Shown here: positions 11,614 through 24,367 of the stretch, piece by piece
Numbering within the stretch: position 1 is the first letter of the stretch
Layout: each line of letters starts with the position of its first letter
Assembly (NCBI GenBank): GCA_019321725.1
Contig: CM033108.1
Span: 18,117,799 to 18,181,798, forward strand
DNA from: Paulownia fortunei
Taxonomy: Eukaryota; Streptophyta; Magnoliopsida; Lamiales; Paulowniaceae
Direction of reading: 5' to 3'
Length of the DNA: 64,000 nucleotides
Position numbers and translations under genes: made by a program
The notes under the pieces: model-generated
The model's input: the letters and a program-made list of their open reading frames with translations, nothing else
Told to the model about the DNA's origin: nothing
Database searches by the model: none

Positions 11614-13647
11614 TATTGGGTTCACATGATCTCGAGGTATACGCAGTGGAAAATTAAAAAATTTAAAAATATCTTACCATAACAATTATATTAATACCCC
11701 GGATTCGATGCGATTTTTAACAATCTCGTAATTTTTAATGGTTGTAATAAAATCATAAAAGTATCGATTATACCTTTCTATGTACTCCAATTATCGTAGG
11801 GTATGAAGCAATCAATTGCTAGCTCCTTTTCTGAATTTGGTTCAAAGGGATCTAAATGTCTCCCCTCTAAAATAGTCAACACTTTGAGCAAGAACACAAA
11901 ATCAAAATTTCGCTAGCAATTATGATTTCTTTTGTAATCTAGTTGATGAAGTGTGTATAGAAAATATTAATTCATGTTATCAACTTATGATAAAAGTTGC
12001 CAAAAGTTATATGGATGTTTCTTCTTCTTACAATTTTCGGCCATGAGGTATATATAAGAGGCTCAAAATTCCAAAAGTCCTATTCTTGGTATTTTGTAGC
12101 TCCTTTTGATTGGTTGGAAGATATTTTGGTTGATTCAAACTTCTTCAAACTTTATCCCTTTCATAACTTTCAAAATATTTAAAGTTTCCCAAGAATTACA
12201 ACTTTTGACTTTCCATCCTTTTTCAACTACCTTCATGGACCTCTCCTAATAGGTCTATGTGAATTGGGCTTGGACTCAAAAGTAAATCCCACAATTAATT
12301 TAATTAATTATCTTAGCCCAAACTCAATTAATTAATTCCATCTACCCCACCTAATCAAATTAGGTCCAATTAAATAATCTAATTATTTAATTGAGTAAAT
12401 TAATTTAATAATTAATTTATGGACTACACATTTAATTTGATCAAATCAAATAATTATTTCACTCCAATTGGGCTCCCTAATCTTATTAAGTCCAATTATT
12501 TAATTAATAATTAATTCAACTTTTTTAACTAATTTAAGCCTTAATTAATTAATCTCTATTAATTAATTGGGTCCAATCCCTTGAATCAATTCCTAAATTA
12601 GAAATGTTCTATCTAAAATTGTGTGTGACCCTTTAGCTTCACAACTAAGCATGTAGTGGGCTTGCAACATTTGTAATTTATAAATAATAATTATTCCGAT
12701 TAATTAATCCAATTAATTAATTTGCTTGAAACTAACTCCATAATTTCAAGAATTTCACAAGTCATGGGAAACACCTAGCAAGTGTATCATGACTACCTAA
12801 ACTCAGGTGAAATGGCTAGTAAATTTATTTCAATTACGACTATCATACACGTAAGGTCCTTCCATCAACTAATCTCTCGATTGAGTGTAGGGCATGAATT
12901 AATAGTCGAAACCCTAATTGCTCAATAACTATAATTTCATTTCAAGTTTCAATAACTCATGATGAATTGTTAGAAAACCCCCGTCTGAGTCATGAACTAT
13001 GAAAATATAGGAGATTCATTTGTTCTGCCAGACAAGTAACGGATGTTTTGTTGGCCACTCATTAACCTCCACACATATCAATGCGATATCCAATATATCC
13101 CCTTTGCGATTGTCAGGTAATCAAAAGATACATCAAAATAAAACACGATATGTACAAGGCTACCATGGTGTCTCAAGTCAAAGGACTAATCGTGTACTAT
13201 CGTAATATGAAATTTCTTATTTCGACAAATAAGTTTCTAATTAAAAAATTCCAAAAGGCCTATTCAGTGTACTTGTTCCCTAACAAAAACCCACATATAT
13301 GCACTAGCATCATTATGCTAATATCCATAGAGTGAGATATCCTCATCATGCGAGCATGCATTGTATGCACGAGTCTATTAGGTTATTCGAAGTTCCAAGT
13401 CAAAAAACCCTTGACTCGGAACTAATTTAAGACTAAAGTCATAGAGGCATATTCCAGGATCACCATCAAATGTATGACCATGCCCCGTAGATAAGTTTGG
13501 TCGAGGAACTTTATCTAATTACAAAATATAATTAAAGATAAAGAAATTTACCTATTTTATTAATATGATTTGAAAAAAATTATTTTTACAAATAAAAGAG
13601 TATAAAGAACGTTCAATCTAATTGGTACGATGGGCATTACTCTAACA
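11614..13647 (-). repeat. E1 5' LTR
   Basis: On the plus strand it starts TATTGGGTTC (TGTTGGG in the partner) and ends CTCTAACA. It has a TATATATA box at 12048-12057 for leftward transcription. It is about 90 bp shorter than its partner because of small deletions. Frames at 11997-12182 and 13020-13335 lie inside it and are not genes. Confidence 0.9.
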
Positions 13648-14190
13648 GGTGCAACATAAATACACAGGGCGGAAGGGCACTATTGTCTGCAAAATTTGAT
13701 CAAAATCGAAGACTGGATGTCAAAGGAATATTTTCGTTAATGCACCACTTTTTTTGGCTAACATCACCAAATTCTAAGACGGAAAAAGTTGGAGGGAATT
13801 TTTTAAGAAAATAAGGAAAACATTACTGATAGGGAGTGTCAATTTAATTTTTCAAAATAATAAGGTTTTTGGTAATATGACTGAACCTTAGGGGATGTTT
13901 GGGTAATTATTCCTAGATAAATAACATTTAACTTTCATAATTTTGTTCAACCGCTCCCTTCATTTGGCTACGGTAGGACAAGCCATACATATCCTCATCC
14001 ATGCAAAATAAGTTTTTGTGTTTATGACTGAACCCCTTATATCTAAGGTAATCCCCATAAATTAAGCAAATTATACAAATGTGTCAAATTATGTCCTGTA
14101 ACATATTGCAAATCACTATGAATCTTCTTTGGAAAGACTAGGATTAACACACAACAAATACAATCACATCACTTTAACACAAGATAACTA
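13648..14190. other. spacer between E1 and the SINE
   Basis: No gene is visible. Two copies of an ATGACTGAACC(T/C) phrase (near 13878 and 14023), each followed by an AAGG/TAGG-type repeat phrase and GGTAAT, suggest the debris of an older dispersed repeat. Confidence 0.4.
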
Positions 14191-14218
14191 GAAATCTTAA
14201 GTTTATGTTGCTAACTTG
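14191..14218. repeat. target-site duplication, left copy (SINE)
   Basis: A 28-nt sequence beginning GAAATCTTAAG and ending GCTAACTTG recurs at 14478-14505 with two mismatches. The pair brackets the SINE exactly. Confidence 0.8.
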
Positions 14219-14477
14219 CTACTAAATAGATTTTTTCTTTCTTTTTTTTTTTTGACCAAGGGGATTGATTACATCAAGCTATTAGTAACTGACTTTATAA
14301 AATCATCCATATAATTAGCTCAATACAACCATGAATAACCAAGTAATTACAACCATTAATAAAATAGCAACAATCACAAAAATATGGAGTGTGACAACTA
14401 ATCATACACTTTTAATGGGATTGAACCCAATACCTCGTACTTGTAGAGTTTTGGTGCCTTAGCCTTCGTCTACACGA
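14219..14477 (-). mobile_element. tRNA-derived SINE
   Basis: This is a short non-coding retroposon read from the minus strand. Near its 5' end (right) it has a polymerase III A-box-like AAGGCTAAGGCACC (14466-14453) and a B box GGTTCAATCC (14427-14418), spaced as in a tRNA gene. The 3' end is a poly(A) tract, seen as the T-rich run at about 14231-14252 on the plus strand. A 28-nt near-perfect duplication flanks it. The B box, A tail and long flanking duplication together are diagnostic of LINE-machinery retroposition. It is not a tRNA gene: no cloverleaf closes and the body continues far past the tRNA-like head. Confidence 0.8.
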
Positions 14478-14505
14478 GAAATCTTAACTTTATGATGCTA
14501 ACTTG
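14478..14505. repeat. target-site duplication, right copy (SINE)
   Basis: This is the partner of 14191-14218, differing at two positions. Confidence 0.8.
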
Positions 14506-14516
14506 TCGTGTGCATA

Positions 14517-16761
14517 TGTTAAAGTAGAATGCCCAGCGCTCCAATTAGTTTGGGTATTTTGTATTCTTTTTTTTTTGTAAGACAGTTTTATTGAAAATCA
14601 TATTAATAAAAAAATATTTTTTTTATCTTATTTCTTGTATTTTTCTGCACATTGGATAAAGTTCTTATACCAAATTTAGCTATAGGGCATGGTCATGCAT
14701 ATAATGACAATCATGGAATATGCCTCTAAGACTTTGGTCTTAAATAAGTTTTGAGTCGAGGGTTTTTTAAGACGAGATATCAAATAGCCCAATAATACTC
14801 GCGCATACGATGCATGCTCATAAAATGAGAATATCGCATTCCATTGGCATTAGCGTAGAGACGTAAGTACATGTATGTGGGTGCTTGTTAGAGAACAAGT
14901 ACATCAAATATGGCCCGCAAGAAATTCTTATTTAGAGGCTTTGCCGATCGAAATAAGAATTTATGTGTTGTGATAGTATACTGCTAGTCCTTAGACTTGC
15001 AACACTTTGGTATATCTTTTGATTGCTTGATAATCATAAAAGGGGTATGATGGGTGTTACACTGGTGTGCATTGAGGTTTGTCAGTAACCAACATATAAT
15101 TCGATACTTGTCTTTTATTAACAAGGGAATCTCCTTTGTTTTCATAATTCATGATTCAAAAACTTTGGCCAAAGCAGGATGAATTTTGATTCATCTAGAA
15201 TCATTGGAACTTGAAATGGAATCATATTTATTGAATCATTTAGGGTTTCGACTTATAATTTATAACCTAAATTCAATTGGGAGATTAGCTGTCGAAAGGA
15301 TCGTACATGTATGATACTTGCAACTAAAATAGGTTTACTTACTATTTTACCTAGGATTAGTTTGCCACGATTACTTGTTATGTGTTTTCATGGATAATGA
15401 AGTTCTTAAAATTAAGGAGTTAATTCCAAGCAGATTAATTAATTAGATTAATTACTTAGAATAATTATTATTCATAAGTTGCAAATGTCATAAGCTCACT
15501 ACTAGCTTAATAGTGAATCTAAGAAGATCACACATATTTATGGAAAGTAATATTTTTCTTTTGGGATTTTTCCAATGGTTGAGAATTAATTAGTTAATTA
15601 ATTAATTAATTAATTAGGGGTTCTATTTAATTTAATAGTTAAATTAAATTATTTGATTAAATAATTAGATTATTTAATTGGACCTAATTTGATTAGAAAG
15701 GCCAATTGGAGTAAAATTATAATTAATCATTGGATTGATTAATATGGTTTAATCAATTGGATTGATTCGTGGACTTTTTAAGTCCAAACCTAAAAATTAA
15801 AGTGTATCACTTAACAAGCTCACTAGAACATAAAGAGGATAATTAAAATAAAGAAAATTTATTTAATTAATATATTTATATAATTAAATATAATATAACC
15901 AATTTTTATGAGATAAAAATCAGCCATTAGATGTTTATTTTATATAAATATATTTTTAATATATATTTAATATATATCTATCTTGATATTATTTGAAGAG
16001 TTTAAATTAATATCAAAAATAGTCTAAAGAATGTATGTAGATATTCTTGATGACTAATGTAGTATCAAATAAATTCACATACATTGGAGAGAGAGAAAGA
16101 AGAATTGTTGGAAGATTTAAAATCCTATCAAAATTAGACTTTGAAGTGGTTTAAAATTAACAAACTCTCCAATAATTGGAGAGAGAGAAAAAATTCAGCC
16201 CCTATATACATAGGGAGGGCTGAAAATTGCACAATGAATTTTAAGAAAATTATTTTGTTTTATCTTCTAATTTTTTCTCCAAGGAAAAAAAAGAAAAGGT
16301 ATTTTCTTGAAAATCTTTCTTTTTCTTGTTCTTTAAAGAAAATAGGTTTTTTGATATTCTCTTCACTTCAAAAGTTTAAGAACTTAAAGAATTAATCTTT
16401 ATTGATCATGAAAGGTTGTTACTGATCCATCAATTGGATTATAAAATAAATATTACTCTAGATCTAGAATTAATTGGTGTTGTTCTTTATATTGTGGACT
16501 TGATAGAGGGGAAACACATAGATCCCTGCGAGTTCTGATAAGCAATGAATATAACAATTGATTGTTTCGTTCCCTACATCAACCGAAGTGCTTGAAAAGT
16601 ATAATCTGAATTTAATATATTTATTTATATATTCACTTGAATAAGCATGATCATTTGAATTATTTTCAAATCGTGGGGATGTATTTTTTTGATAAATATA
16701 TATTTTATAAAATTTTAAATTTTTCATTATGCATGTCCCTTCAATTATAGCGAACCCAATA
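14517..16761 (+). repeat. E2 5' LTR
   Basis: It starts TGTTAAAGTAG and ends GAACCCAATA (GAACCCAACA in the partner). A TATATACATA box lies at 16203-16212. The 84-codon frame at 16141-16395 and the antisense frame at 16470-16727 fall inside it and are not genes. Confidence 0.9.
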
Positions 16762-16762
16762 G

Positions 16763-16774
16763 GAGTATCAGAGC
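16763..16774 (+). other. E2 primer binding site (initiator tRNA-Met type)
   Basis: GAGTATCAGAGC, one base after the LTR, matches the copia consensus TGGTATCAGAGC except at its first positions and continues into CATG. This fixes the LTR end and the element's orientation. Confidence 0.85.
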
Positions 16775-18258
16775 CATGATTTTGCTTATTCAGTGAATTT
16801 TAGATTTGTGAGTACATGTTTTAAATTGTTTAAATTCATATTTAGCATGCTAAATTTAATTTTGCATAATTATTGCAATTTATGATTGGGATTTTTATTT
16901 AATTGGCTATTTAAATTATTTAAATATTTAAAAATAAAAAAAAGACATAAAAAATGGGGTGCGCACACGTCGAGTGTAGAACACCCGACGGTTGCGCGCT
17001 ACGGGTAGCCTTCGTGCTGCTCATCGCACTATTTTTTCGGGTCCATTTTTATTTTGATTTTCTGGAATTTTAAAATTAAATGTTAATTTTAGTAATTTTT
17101 GAAAAATTATTTTCAAGCAATTAAAAATTATCCCGAGTGAACAATTGCGTTAAACAACTTGGTAAATTTACATATTTTGATAATTGCATTTGATGTTTAT
17201 TATGAGCATAAATGAGATGATCATGAGCCATTGGACCAATGTAATTTGTTTTATTTAATATTTTTGAATTTTAAAATAGGGTCTGCGAGCTTCTTGTTAC
17301 ATCTATATAAGTTATTTATTTTCTGCAAAGAGAGTAGAATAGGTTGTGAGTATTTCTTTTTCCTTTGAGGATAAAGGAGAATCAAGAAGGAGTTTCCAAT
17401 GAAGGCCCATGATTGTATGAGATACAATTATATAATAGAATATGCTCTATTCCATTTTATTATGCGTAGACTGACCTTAGGTTCATTTTTTGCTGAACTA
17501 AACTGCATAGGATTGGTTCATGATCATCCATTTATTTAATTATGTATTAGATGCATGCTTAGAATTTTATTTAATATTTTATGTTTATGTAATGATTTTA
17601 TAATGTCAAGCATTAAATAACCAACATGATTTTAATTATGATGATGTTTTAGATAAAATTAAACCCTACATAATTTACAAAATTAAGTAAAATATTTTTT
17701 TTATTAAAATTCAATTTCAAACAAAAATAGACAATTAGGTAGGACCTATCGTTCCATGCCTACCATCAAAGATAGAGATATGATAACTACTACCCCACTT
17801 GATCACTAGCTATGAGCCGTAGGGTGGTCTTGTGTTGGAAAATTGTGATCTCTACCAAGCATAGAGATGTTCATGGGATGGAATCGTCATTATATTAACC
17901 ATAAGTAATAGGACATGTTGATACTCCATCCACACGAATGTTTTATGGGTGTTGTTTGACACTTAGTACCATATGAGCTCATAAAATTAGGATATATGGA
18001 AAAAAGTGAGGCAAAACAAACTTGAGGGTTGTATAGTCATACAATCCTAAAAAAGTTAACTACCGATAGAAATATTTCATGTGCTCATAAAATTGGGGTA
18101 TGAAATATTTTCGTTAGACCTCAAGCCCACTAGAAAATTCGATTTCCCAAACTTCCATTAGGGGTGATGTGATTCGAAAAAAATAGTGAGAAACATTTAG
18201 TATTAAATGAATATGTTTTTCCATAGTTTACTCACTTTTGTAGATTTTTTCCACTAAA
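16775..18258 (+). other. E2 untranslated leader with GC-rich island
   Basis: The leader is AT-rich except 16957-17030, which carries GCGCACACG, ACACCCGACGG and GCGCGCTACGGG. Its relative position (about 200 bp after the LTR) parallels the island in E1. No reading frame is supported. Confidence 0.65.
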
Positions 18259-19085
18259 ATGGCAAAGAATCCACTTGCAATAATCCTTGAATAAAACAAA
18301 TTAACTGGATCAAACTTTATCGATTTGCTAAGAAACCTTAAGGTAGTCCTTCAATCTGAGAAGAGGGCATAAGTCTTCGATACCGCACCTCCTTCGATTC
18401 TACTGGAGGATATTACTTCAAAGGCTTATGAAGATTACCTACATCATGTTGATGATAATATGTAGACTCAATGTTATATGTTGGCATCAATATCAAATGA
18501 GCTGCAGAGGCAGGATGAGGATCAAAATACTACTTATGGGATCCTCCTTCACCTACAAGAGTTGTATGGTGAACATACTCGGCAGATAAGATATCATATC
18601 TCAAAGGAGTTTTTCAGATATCGTATGATTGAGGGTTCTTCAGTCCATGACCATGGATTGAAGGTGATAGCTTTCACTGAAAGGTTGTTATCCCTTGAAG
18701 TTGTTATAGAGAATGAACTCTATATAGATCTTCTATTGCAGTCTCTGCCTCCCTCATTTAACACTTTTGTTGTCAACTTTAACATGCACAACATGGAAAT
18801 TCGTCTCACTGAGCTTGTGAACATGTTAAAGACGATTGAATCCACTATGAAAAAGGATAAGCTAATTTTGCTTGTTGGATTCTCTTACGGATCAAAGGCT
18901 AAAATGCCCAAGAAAGGGAAGAGGAAAGGAAAGGGTTCATCCAAAACCAACAAGCTGAAGGCAAAATGAGGTGTTAAGAAGGTTTTTTCTCAAGCCAATC
19001 ACAAGTGCCATTATTGCAGCAAACTAAGGCATTAGAAGATGAACTGTAAAGAGTATCTTGCAAGCCTGAAGAGTTTATGTATATA
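18259..19085 (+). pseudogene. E2 gag, broken
   Basis: One frame runs from ATG at 18259 through the whole gene, interrupted by stops. It opens MAKNPLAIILE-stop, then NKLTGSNFIDLLRNLK. The longest clean piece (18478-18969) reads LQELYGEHTRQIRYHISKEF and PPSFNTFVVNFNMHNMEIRL, followed by a Lys-rich tail. The zinc knuckle at about 19011-19055 is damaged (CHYCSKLRH-stop-KMNC), with the conserved GHW replaced by RH-stop. At least four in-frame stops but no frameshift suggest decay mainly by point mutation. Function, if intact, would be RNA packaging in the virus-like particle. Confidence 0.85.
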
Positions 19086-22000
19086 TTTTGTTGAAGTTAA
19101 CTTGTCTGTTAACGATGTTCCTTGGGTATTGAATATCGGTTATGGCTCACATATCTGCAATGATTTGTAGATGATAACAAGAAGTAAGAAGCTGGATGGA
19201 GGAGAGATCATCCTAAGGATGGGAAATAGAGCAAGAGTTGTTGCATTAGCTATAGGCATCGTTAGTCTAGCTTTTAAAAATGGTTCTGTAATAGTTTTAA
19301 ACAATTATCTTTTCATTCTAGATATTATTAAGAATATTGTCTCTATTCCAGTTTGGATAGAGAATGTTTTAGATTTACCATTGAGAATGAAAATTATTCC
19401 ATTTTCAAACGTTCTAATTTTATCTATTCGGGTTCTTTGACGAATTATTTATATATTGTTACTCCCAATAACCCCATTTTCACAATTCAAAAAAATAAAA
19501 AAAAATTAGATAATCATAGTTCCATGAGCCTATGACACAAAGATTAGGGCATGTTTCAAGAGAAAATGATTAATAAATTGGCACAATTTCTTGATCTAAA
19601 GAATGAGCAAGAAGTGTCAACATGTTAATCTCGCCTCAAAGAAAAGATGACCAGATTTTCATTTATTGGACAAGTGGAGCGAGCCAAACATCTATTGAAT
19701 TTGATCCATACAAATGTATGTGGGCCACTAAGTGTTAGTGCCCCAGGGAACTATAACTACTTCTTAATATTTACTGATGACTTCTCTTGGTATGGTTATG
19801 TGTACCTTTTAAAATACAAGTTTGAAGTATTTGAAAAGTTCAAAGAATTCAAAACTAAAGTAGAGAAACAAACTAGCCTAAGTATAAAAACTCTTCGATC
19901 TGATCGAGGAGGTGAATACTTAAGTACAGAGTTTTTAAATTATCTAAAAGAGAATGAGATTCTCTCATAATAGAATCCTCCTGCTACTCTCACAACTTAA
20001 CGAAAGTTGCGGAGCGCAAGAATCGAACCTTGTTGGACATGGTTTGATCCATGATGAGCTTCACTACATTACATCTTTCATTCTGGGGCTATGCATTGAA
20101 AACAACGGCATACCTATTAAATAGGGTGCCATCTAAAGTCATTCCCAAAACACCATATGAAATATGGTATGGTAAGACACTTTTCTATAAATACCTTAGG
20201 GTATGGAGGTATGCTGCTTATGTGAAATAACTAGTAAGAGATAAGTTGGATATGAGATCCAACTTATGCAAGTTTGTGGGGTATTCAAATGAGTCTATTG
20301 GATACTATTTCCACGACGTCTCAGAACAAAAGGTGTTTTTTTCGAGGAATGCCACCTTGTTTGAAGAAAAATTTCTATTAGATAGAAATGGCAAAGTCGT
20401 GGAACTTGAAGAAGTTCAAGAACCATAGAACGCTCTAACTATCACAGTAGATGACACACCAGCTAATGTTGGGCCCTCTGATGCAAAACATTTTCGAAGA
20501 TCCAAAAGGGTTTTAAAGGTATCTAAGAGGTACAGTTTTTTGTTAGAGAACAAAGAAGAGGGACTCCCATTGGATAATGATCCAAGAAGCTATGGAAAGA
20601 CAATGTCTGATATCGACTCGGAGAAGTGGTAAAAATCTATACAATCCGAGATGGACTCCATGTACTCCAACAAGGTATGGACCTTGGTGGACACACTATA
20701 GGGAATTGTTTCCATTGGCTGCAAATGGATCTACAAGCAGAAGCTTGGAGTAGATGGAGAGGTAGTGACCTATAAAGCACGTCTGGTTGCAAAAGGTTAT
20801 AATCAGAAGTAAGGAATTGATTATGAGGAAATTTTTCACCAATGGTGATGCTTAAATCTATCCGAATTTTGCTAGCCATATCCGTATATTATGATTATGA
20901 GATATGACGAAGAGATGTAAAGACCGTTTTCCTTAATGGAAACATCTATATGAAATAGCCCAAAGACTTCATATCCAGTAGAAGCAAGCAAAAAGTTTCC
21001 AAGCTCCAAAGATCTATTTATTAACTCAAACAAGGTTTTAAGAGTTGGAACATCTAGTTTGATGAAACAATCAAAACTTTTGATTTTCATAAAAAATTTA
21101 GATGAATAATGTGTCTACAAGAAGGTTAGTGGGAATGCAGTTATGTTCATTGTACTCTACGTTGATGGCATCCTACTATTTAGGAATGATGTAGGGATGT
21201 TGCAATCAACAAGGAGTTGGTTGTCTAATCAGTTTTCCATGAAGTACTTAGGAGATGCATCTTTTATCCTAAGAATAAAGATCTATAGAGATAGATTCAG
21301 AAGGATGATCGGACTATCCCAGTCCATGTACATAGACAAAGTGCTAAAAAGGTTTAGCATGGAGGAATCTAAATGAGGATTTCTGCCTATGAGTCACGAG
21401 GTTTCACTCTCTAAAGCTATGTCTCCCAAGAAACCTAAAGAGATAGAAAGGATGACTCGCATACCTTATGCTTCTGTAATAGGGAGCATAATGTATGTAA
21501 TATTGCGTACAATGACTGATATCGCACATGCTCTGAGTGTCACGAGCAAATATCAGTCCAATCTAGGGAAAGAATACTAAAAATCCGTTAAGATGGTCCT
21601 CTAGTACTTGATAAGGACTAAGGATATTTTTTGATATACGACAATGGTAAACTAAAATTAGAGGGATACACAGACTCTAGTTTTCAGTCTGATATAGATG
21701 ACTCGAAATCCATGTCTAGATATATATTCACCCTGAATGGTGGTGCAGTCAGTTGGAAGAGTTCCAAGCAAGAAACGACTATGGACTCAACCATCAAAGC
21801 TGAATATATTTTTGCATCAGATGCAGCAAAAAAAGCTATTTGGATAAGAAATTCCATTCAAGGGTTGGGTGTAGTTCCATCCATTGTTGATCCAATTATG
21901 ATTTATTGAGATAACAATGGAGCCATTGTACAAGCAAATGAACTAAGATCTTATCAAAGATCCAAGCACATTTTGAGATGACATCACTTGATTAGAGAGA

Positions 22001-22143
22001 TTATTGGTAGAAGCGACTTCATTGTGGATCGAGTTGCCTTAACAGGAAATATAGCAGACCCATTTACTAAGCCCTTAACACATAAGGTATTAGATGGACA
22101 TCTCGAGAAGATGGGCCTTAGATACATGAGCAATTGGAGCTAG
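19086..22143 (+). pseudogene. E2 pol: protease, integrase, RT, RNase H, broken
   Basis: The protease region near 19125-19155 reads WVLNIGYGSHI, so the catalytic Asp of the DTG site is replaced by Asn. Integrase core at 19647-19970: [37 protein letters not shown] linker at 20246-20428 includes LDMRSNLCKFVGYSN. RT: ARLVAKGYNQK near 20780, then shifts; the active site at 21158-21169 reads YVDG instead of YVDD. The following frame to 21376 has DVGMLQSTRSWLSNQFSMK and GLSQSMYIDKVLKRFSM. RNase H at 21631-22130 includes GYTDSSFQSDIDDSKS, SWKSSKQETTMDST and KHILR. Many stops separate the blocks. E2 therefore lacks protease and RT activity independently of its stops. Confidence 0.85.
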
Positions 22144-22157
22144 GGCAAGTGGGAAAT
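22144..22157 (+). other. E2 polypurine tract
   Basis: GGCAAGTGGGAAAT lies directly before the 3' LTR, with the same core as the E1 tract. Confidence 0.8.
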
Positions 22158-24367
22158 TATTATAGTAGGATGCCCAGGGCCCTAATTAATTTAGGTGTTT
22201 TGTACTCTTTTTTTTTTTTTTTTGTAAGATAATCTTTTTGGGAATAATATAAATACATTTCTTTATCTTATGTCTTGTATTTTTCTGCACATTAGATAAA
22301 GTTCTTAGATAAATTTAGGTACGGAGCATGATCGCGCATATGATAGCGATCATGGAATATGTCTCTAAGATTTTGGTCTTAAATAAGTTTCGAGTCGAAG
22401 GTTTTTTGAGAAGGGACATCAAATAGCCCAGTAAAACTCGTGTATACGATGCATGCTCCTACGACGAGAATGGCACATTCCATTAGCATTAGCGTAGAGA
22501 CGTAAGTGCATGTATGTGAGTGCTTGTTAGAAAATAAGTACACCGAACTTAGCCTGCAAGAAGTTTTAACTAGAGACTTTACCTGCCGAAATAAGAATTT
22601 TTGTGTTGCAATAGTATACGGCTAGTCCTTGGACTTGAGGCACGATGGTAGCCTTGTGTGCATCCTACAGTACTTTGATATATCTTCTGATTGTTTGACA
22701 ATCATAAAGAGGGTATGTTGGTTGTTACACCGGTGTGCATTGAGGTTTGTCAGTAACTAACATAGAATTCGATACTTATTTTTTATTAATAAGGGAATCT
22801 CCTGTGTTTTCATAGTTCATGATTCAAAGATGTTGACCAAGGTAGAATGAATTCTGATTCATCAAGAATAATTGGAACTTGAAATGGAATCATAGTTATT
22901 GAATTATTTAGAGTTTCGACTTATAATCCATACCCTAAATTCAATCGGGAGAATAGTTGTCGAAAGGATCGTATATATATGATACTCGCAACTAAAATAG
23001 GTTTACTCGCTATTTCACCTAAAACTAGTTTGCCATAATTACTTGCTTGGTGTTTTCATTGATAGTGAGCTTCTTTAAATTAAGAAGTTAATTCCAAACG
23101 GATTAATTAATCAAAATAATTATTATTCATAAGTTGTAAATGTTGTAAGCTCACTAATAATTTAGTAGTGAATCTAAAATGGTTATACATCTTTATGGAA
23201 AGTAACATTTCTATTTTGGGATTTTTTCAATGGTTGAAAATTAATTAGTTAATATTGATTAATTAATTAATTAATTAGGAGTTCTATTTAATTTAATGGT
23301 TAAATTAAATTATTCGATTAAGTAATTAAATTATTTAATTGAATCTAATTTGATTAGTAAGCCCAGTTGGAGTAAATTCATAATTAATCAATTGGATTGA
23401 TTAATAGGGGTTTAAATCAATTGGATTGATTCGTGGACTTTTTAAGTCCAGACCCAAATATTAAAATAGATCACTTAAAAAACTCACTAGAATATGAAGA
23501 GGATGATTAAAACAAATAGGATTTATATAATTAAATATAATATGATCGATTTTTATGAGATAAAAATCGGCCATTAAGTGTTTATTTTATGTTAATATAT
23601 TTTTGATATATATCTATCTTGATGTTGTTGGAAGAGTTCAAATTAATATCAAGAATACATGTAGACTATTCTTGATGATTAATGTAGTATCAAATAAGTC
23701 CACATATATTGGAAAGAAAAAAAAGAAGTATTGTTGGAAGATTTAGAATTCTACCAAAATTAAACTTTGAAGTGGTTCAAAAATAATAAACTCTTCAAGA
23801 GAGTTGGAGAGAAAATTGCACAGTGTTATTTTGTGTTATTTTCTATTTTTCTCTCCAAATAAAAAAAAAGAAAAGAACGAAAAGAAAAGGTGTTTTCTTG
23901 AAAATCTTTATTTTTCTTGTTCTTTAAAAAAAATAGGTTTCTTGATATTCTCTTTACTTCAAAATTTCAAGAACTTAAAAAATTAATCTTTATTATTTTT
24001 GAAATGTTGTTTTTGGTCCATGAATTGGATTAAAGGGCAAACATTACTCTAGATCTAGAATAGAAAATAATTTTAAGAATACTAGAGAATTTTTTTAATC
24101 GGAGTTGTTTTTCATATTGTGGACTTGATAGAAGGAAAACTAGTAAATCCCTACGAGTTTTGATAAGCAAGGAATATAGCAATTGATTGTTTCATTCTCT
24201 AGATTGTTTGAAATGTATAATCTAAATTTAATATATTTATTTATATATTCACATAAATAAGCGCGACTATTAAAATTACTTTCAAATTGAAGGGATGTAT
24301 TTATTTGATAAATATATATTTTATAAAATTTTAAATTTTCTGGCCGTGGGATTGTAGGAACCCAACA
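22158..24367 (+). repeat. E2 3' LTR
   Basis: The outer 5' bases have mutated (TATTATAGTAG for TGTTAAAGTAG); the right end GAACCCAACA is intact. It is collinear with 14517-16761 with scattered substitutions and indels. A 60-codon frame at 23804-23986 is LTR sequence. Confidence 0.9.

Larger units (their letters stand above)
4179..13647 (-). mobile_element. E1: Ty1/copia LTR retrotransposon, degenerate
   Basis: This is a complete but decayed copia element read from the minus strand: 5' LTR (right), primer site, leader, gag, protease-integrase-RT-RNase H in copia order, purine tract and 3' LTR (left). The ~2 kb LTRs together with RT/RNase H wording such as KIYRDRS, LSQSTYIDK and YALSVTSRYQSN recall the Angela/BARE lineage, an inference from memory of the family. 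Both genes carry several stops and frameshifts. No matching 5-bp target duplication is seen (TATGT left, GGTGC right). The first ~150 bp of the LTR inner ends differ at roughly one position in seven or eight by eye, so the insertion is old. Confidence 0.9.
14517..24367 (+). mobile_element. E2: Ty1/copia LTR retrotransposon, same family as E1, degenerate
   Basis: A 9.85-kb element in the opposite orientation to E1, with all structural parts: LTRs of ~2.2 kb, initiator-Met primer site, leader, gag, pol, purine tract. Its LTRs align with the reverse complement of the E1 LTRs, so the two belong to one family (Angela/BARE-like by inference). Flanks are GCATA (left) and TCATG (right), with no 5-bp duplication. 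The coding region has many stops plus two catalytic-site changes. Confidence 0.9.

Noticed and set aside
14418..14466. tRNA gene
   Set aside because: A- and B-box-like sequences are present but no acceptor stem or cloverleaf forms; explained by the SINE.
16141..16395. 84-codon frame and similar frames at 23804-23986 and 11997-12182
   Set aside because: All lie in copia LTRs, are low-complexity, and are present in both LTRs with different lengths.
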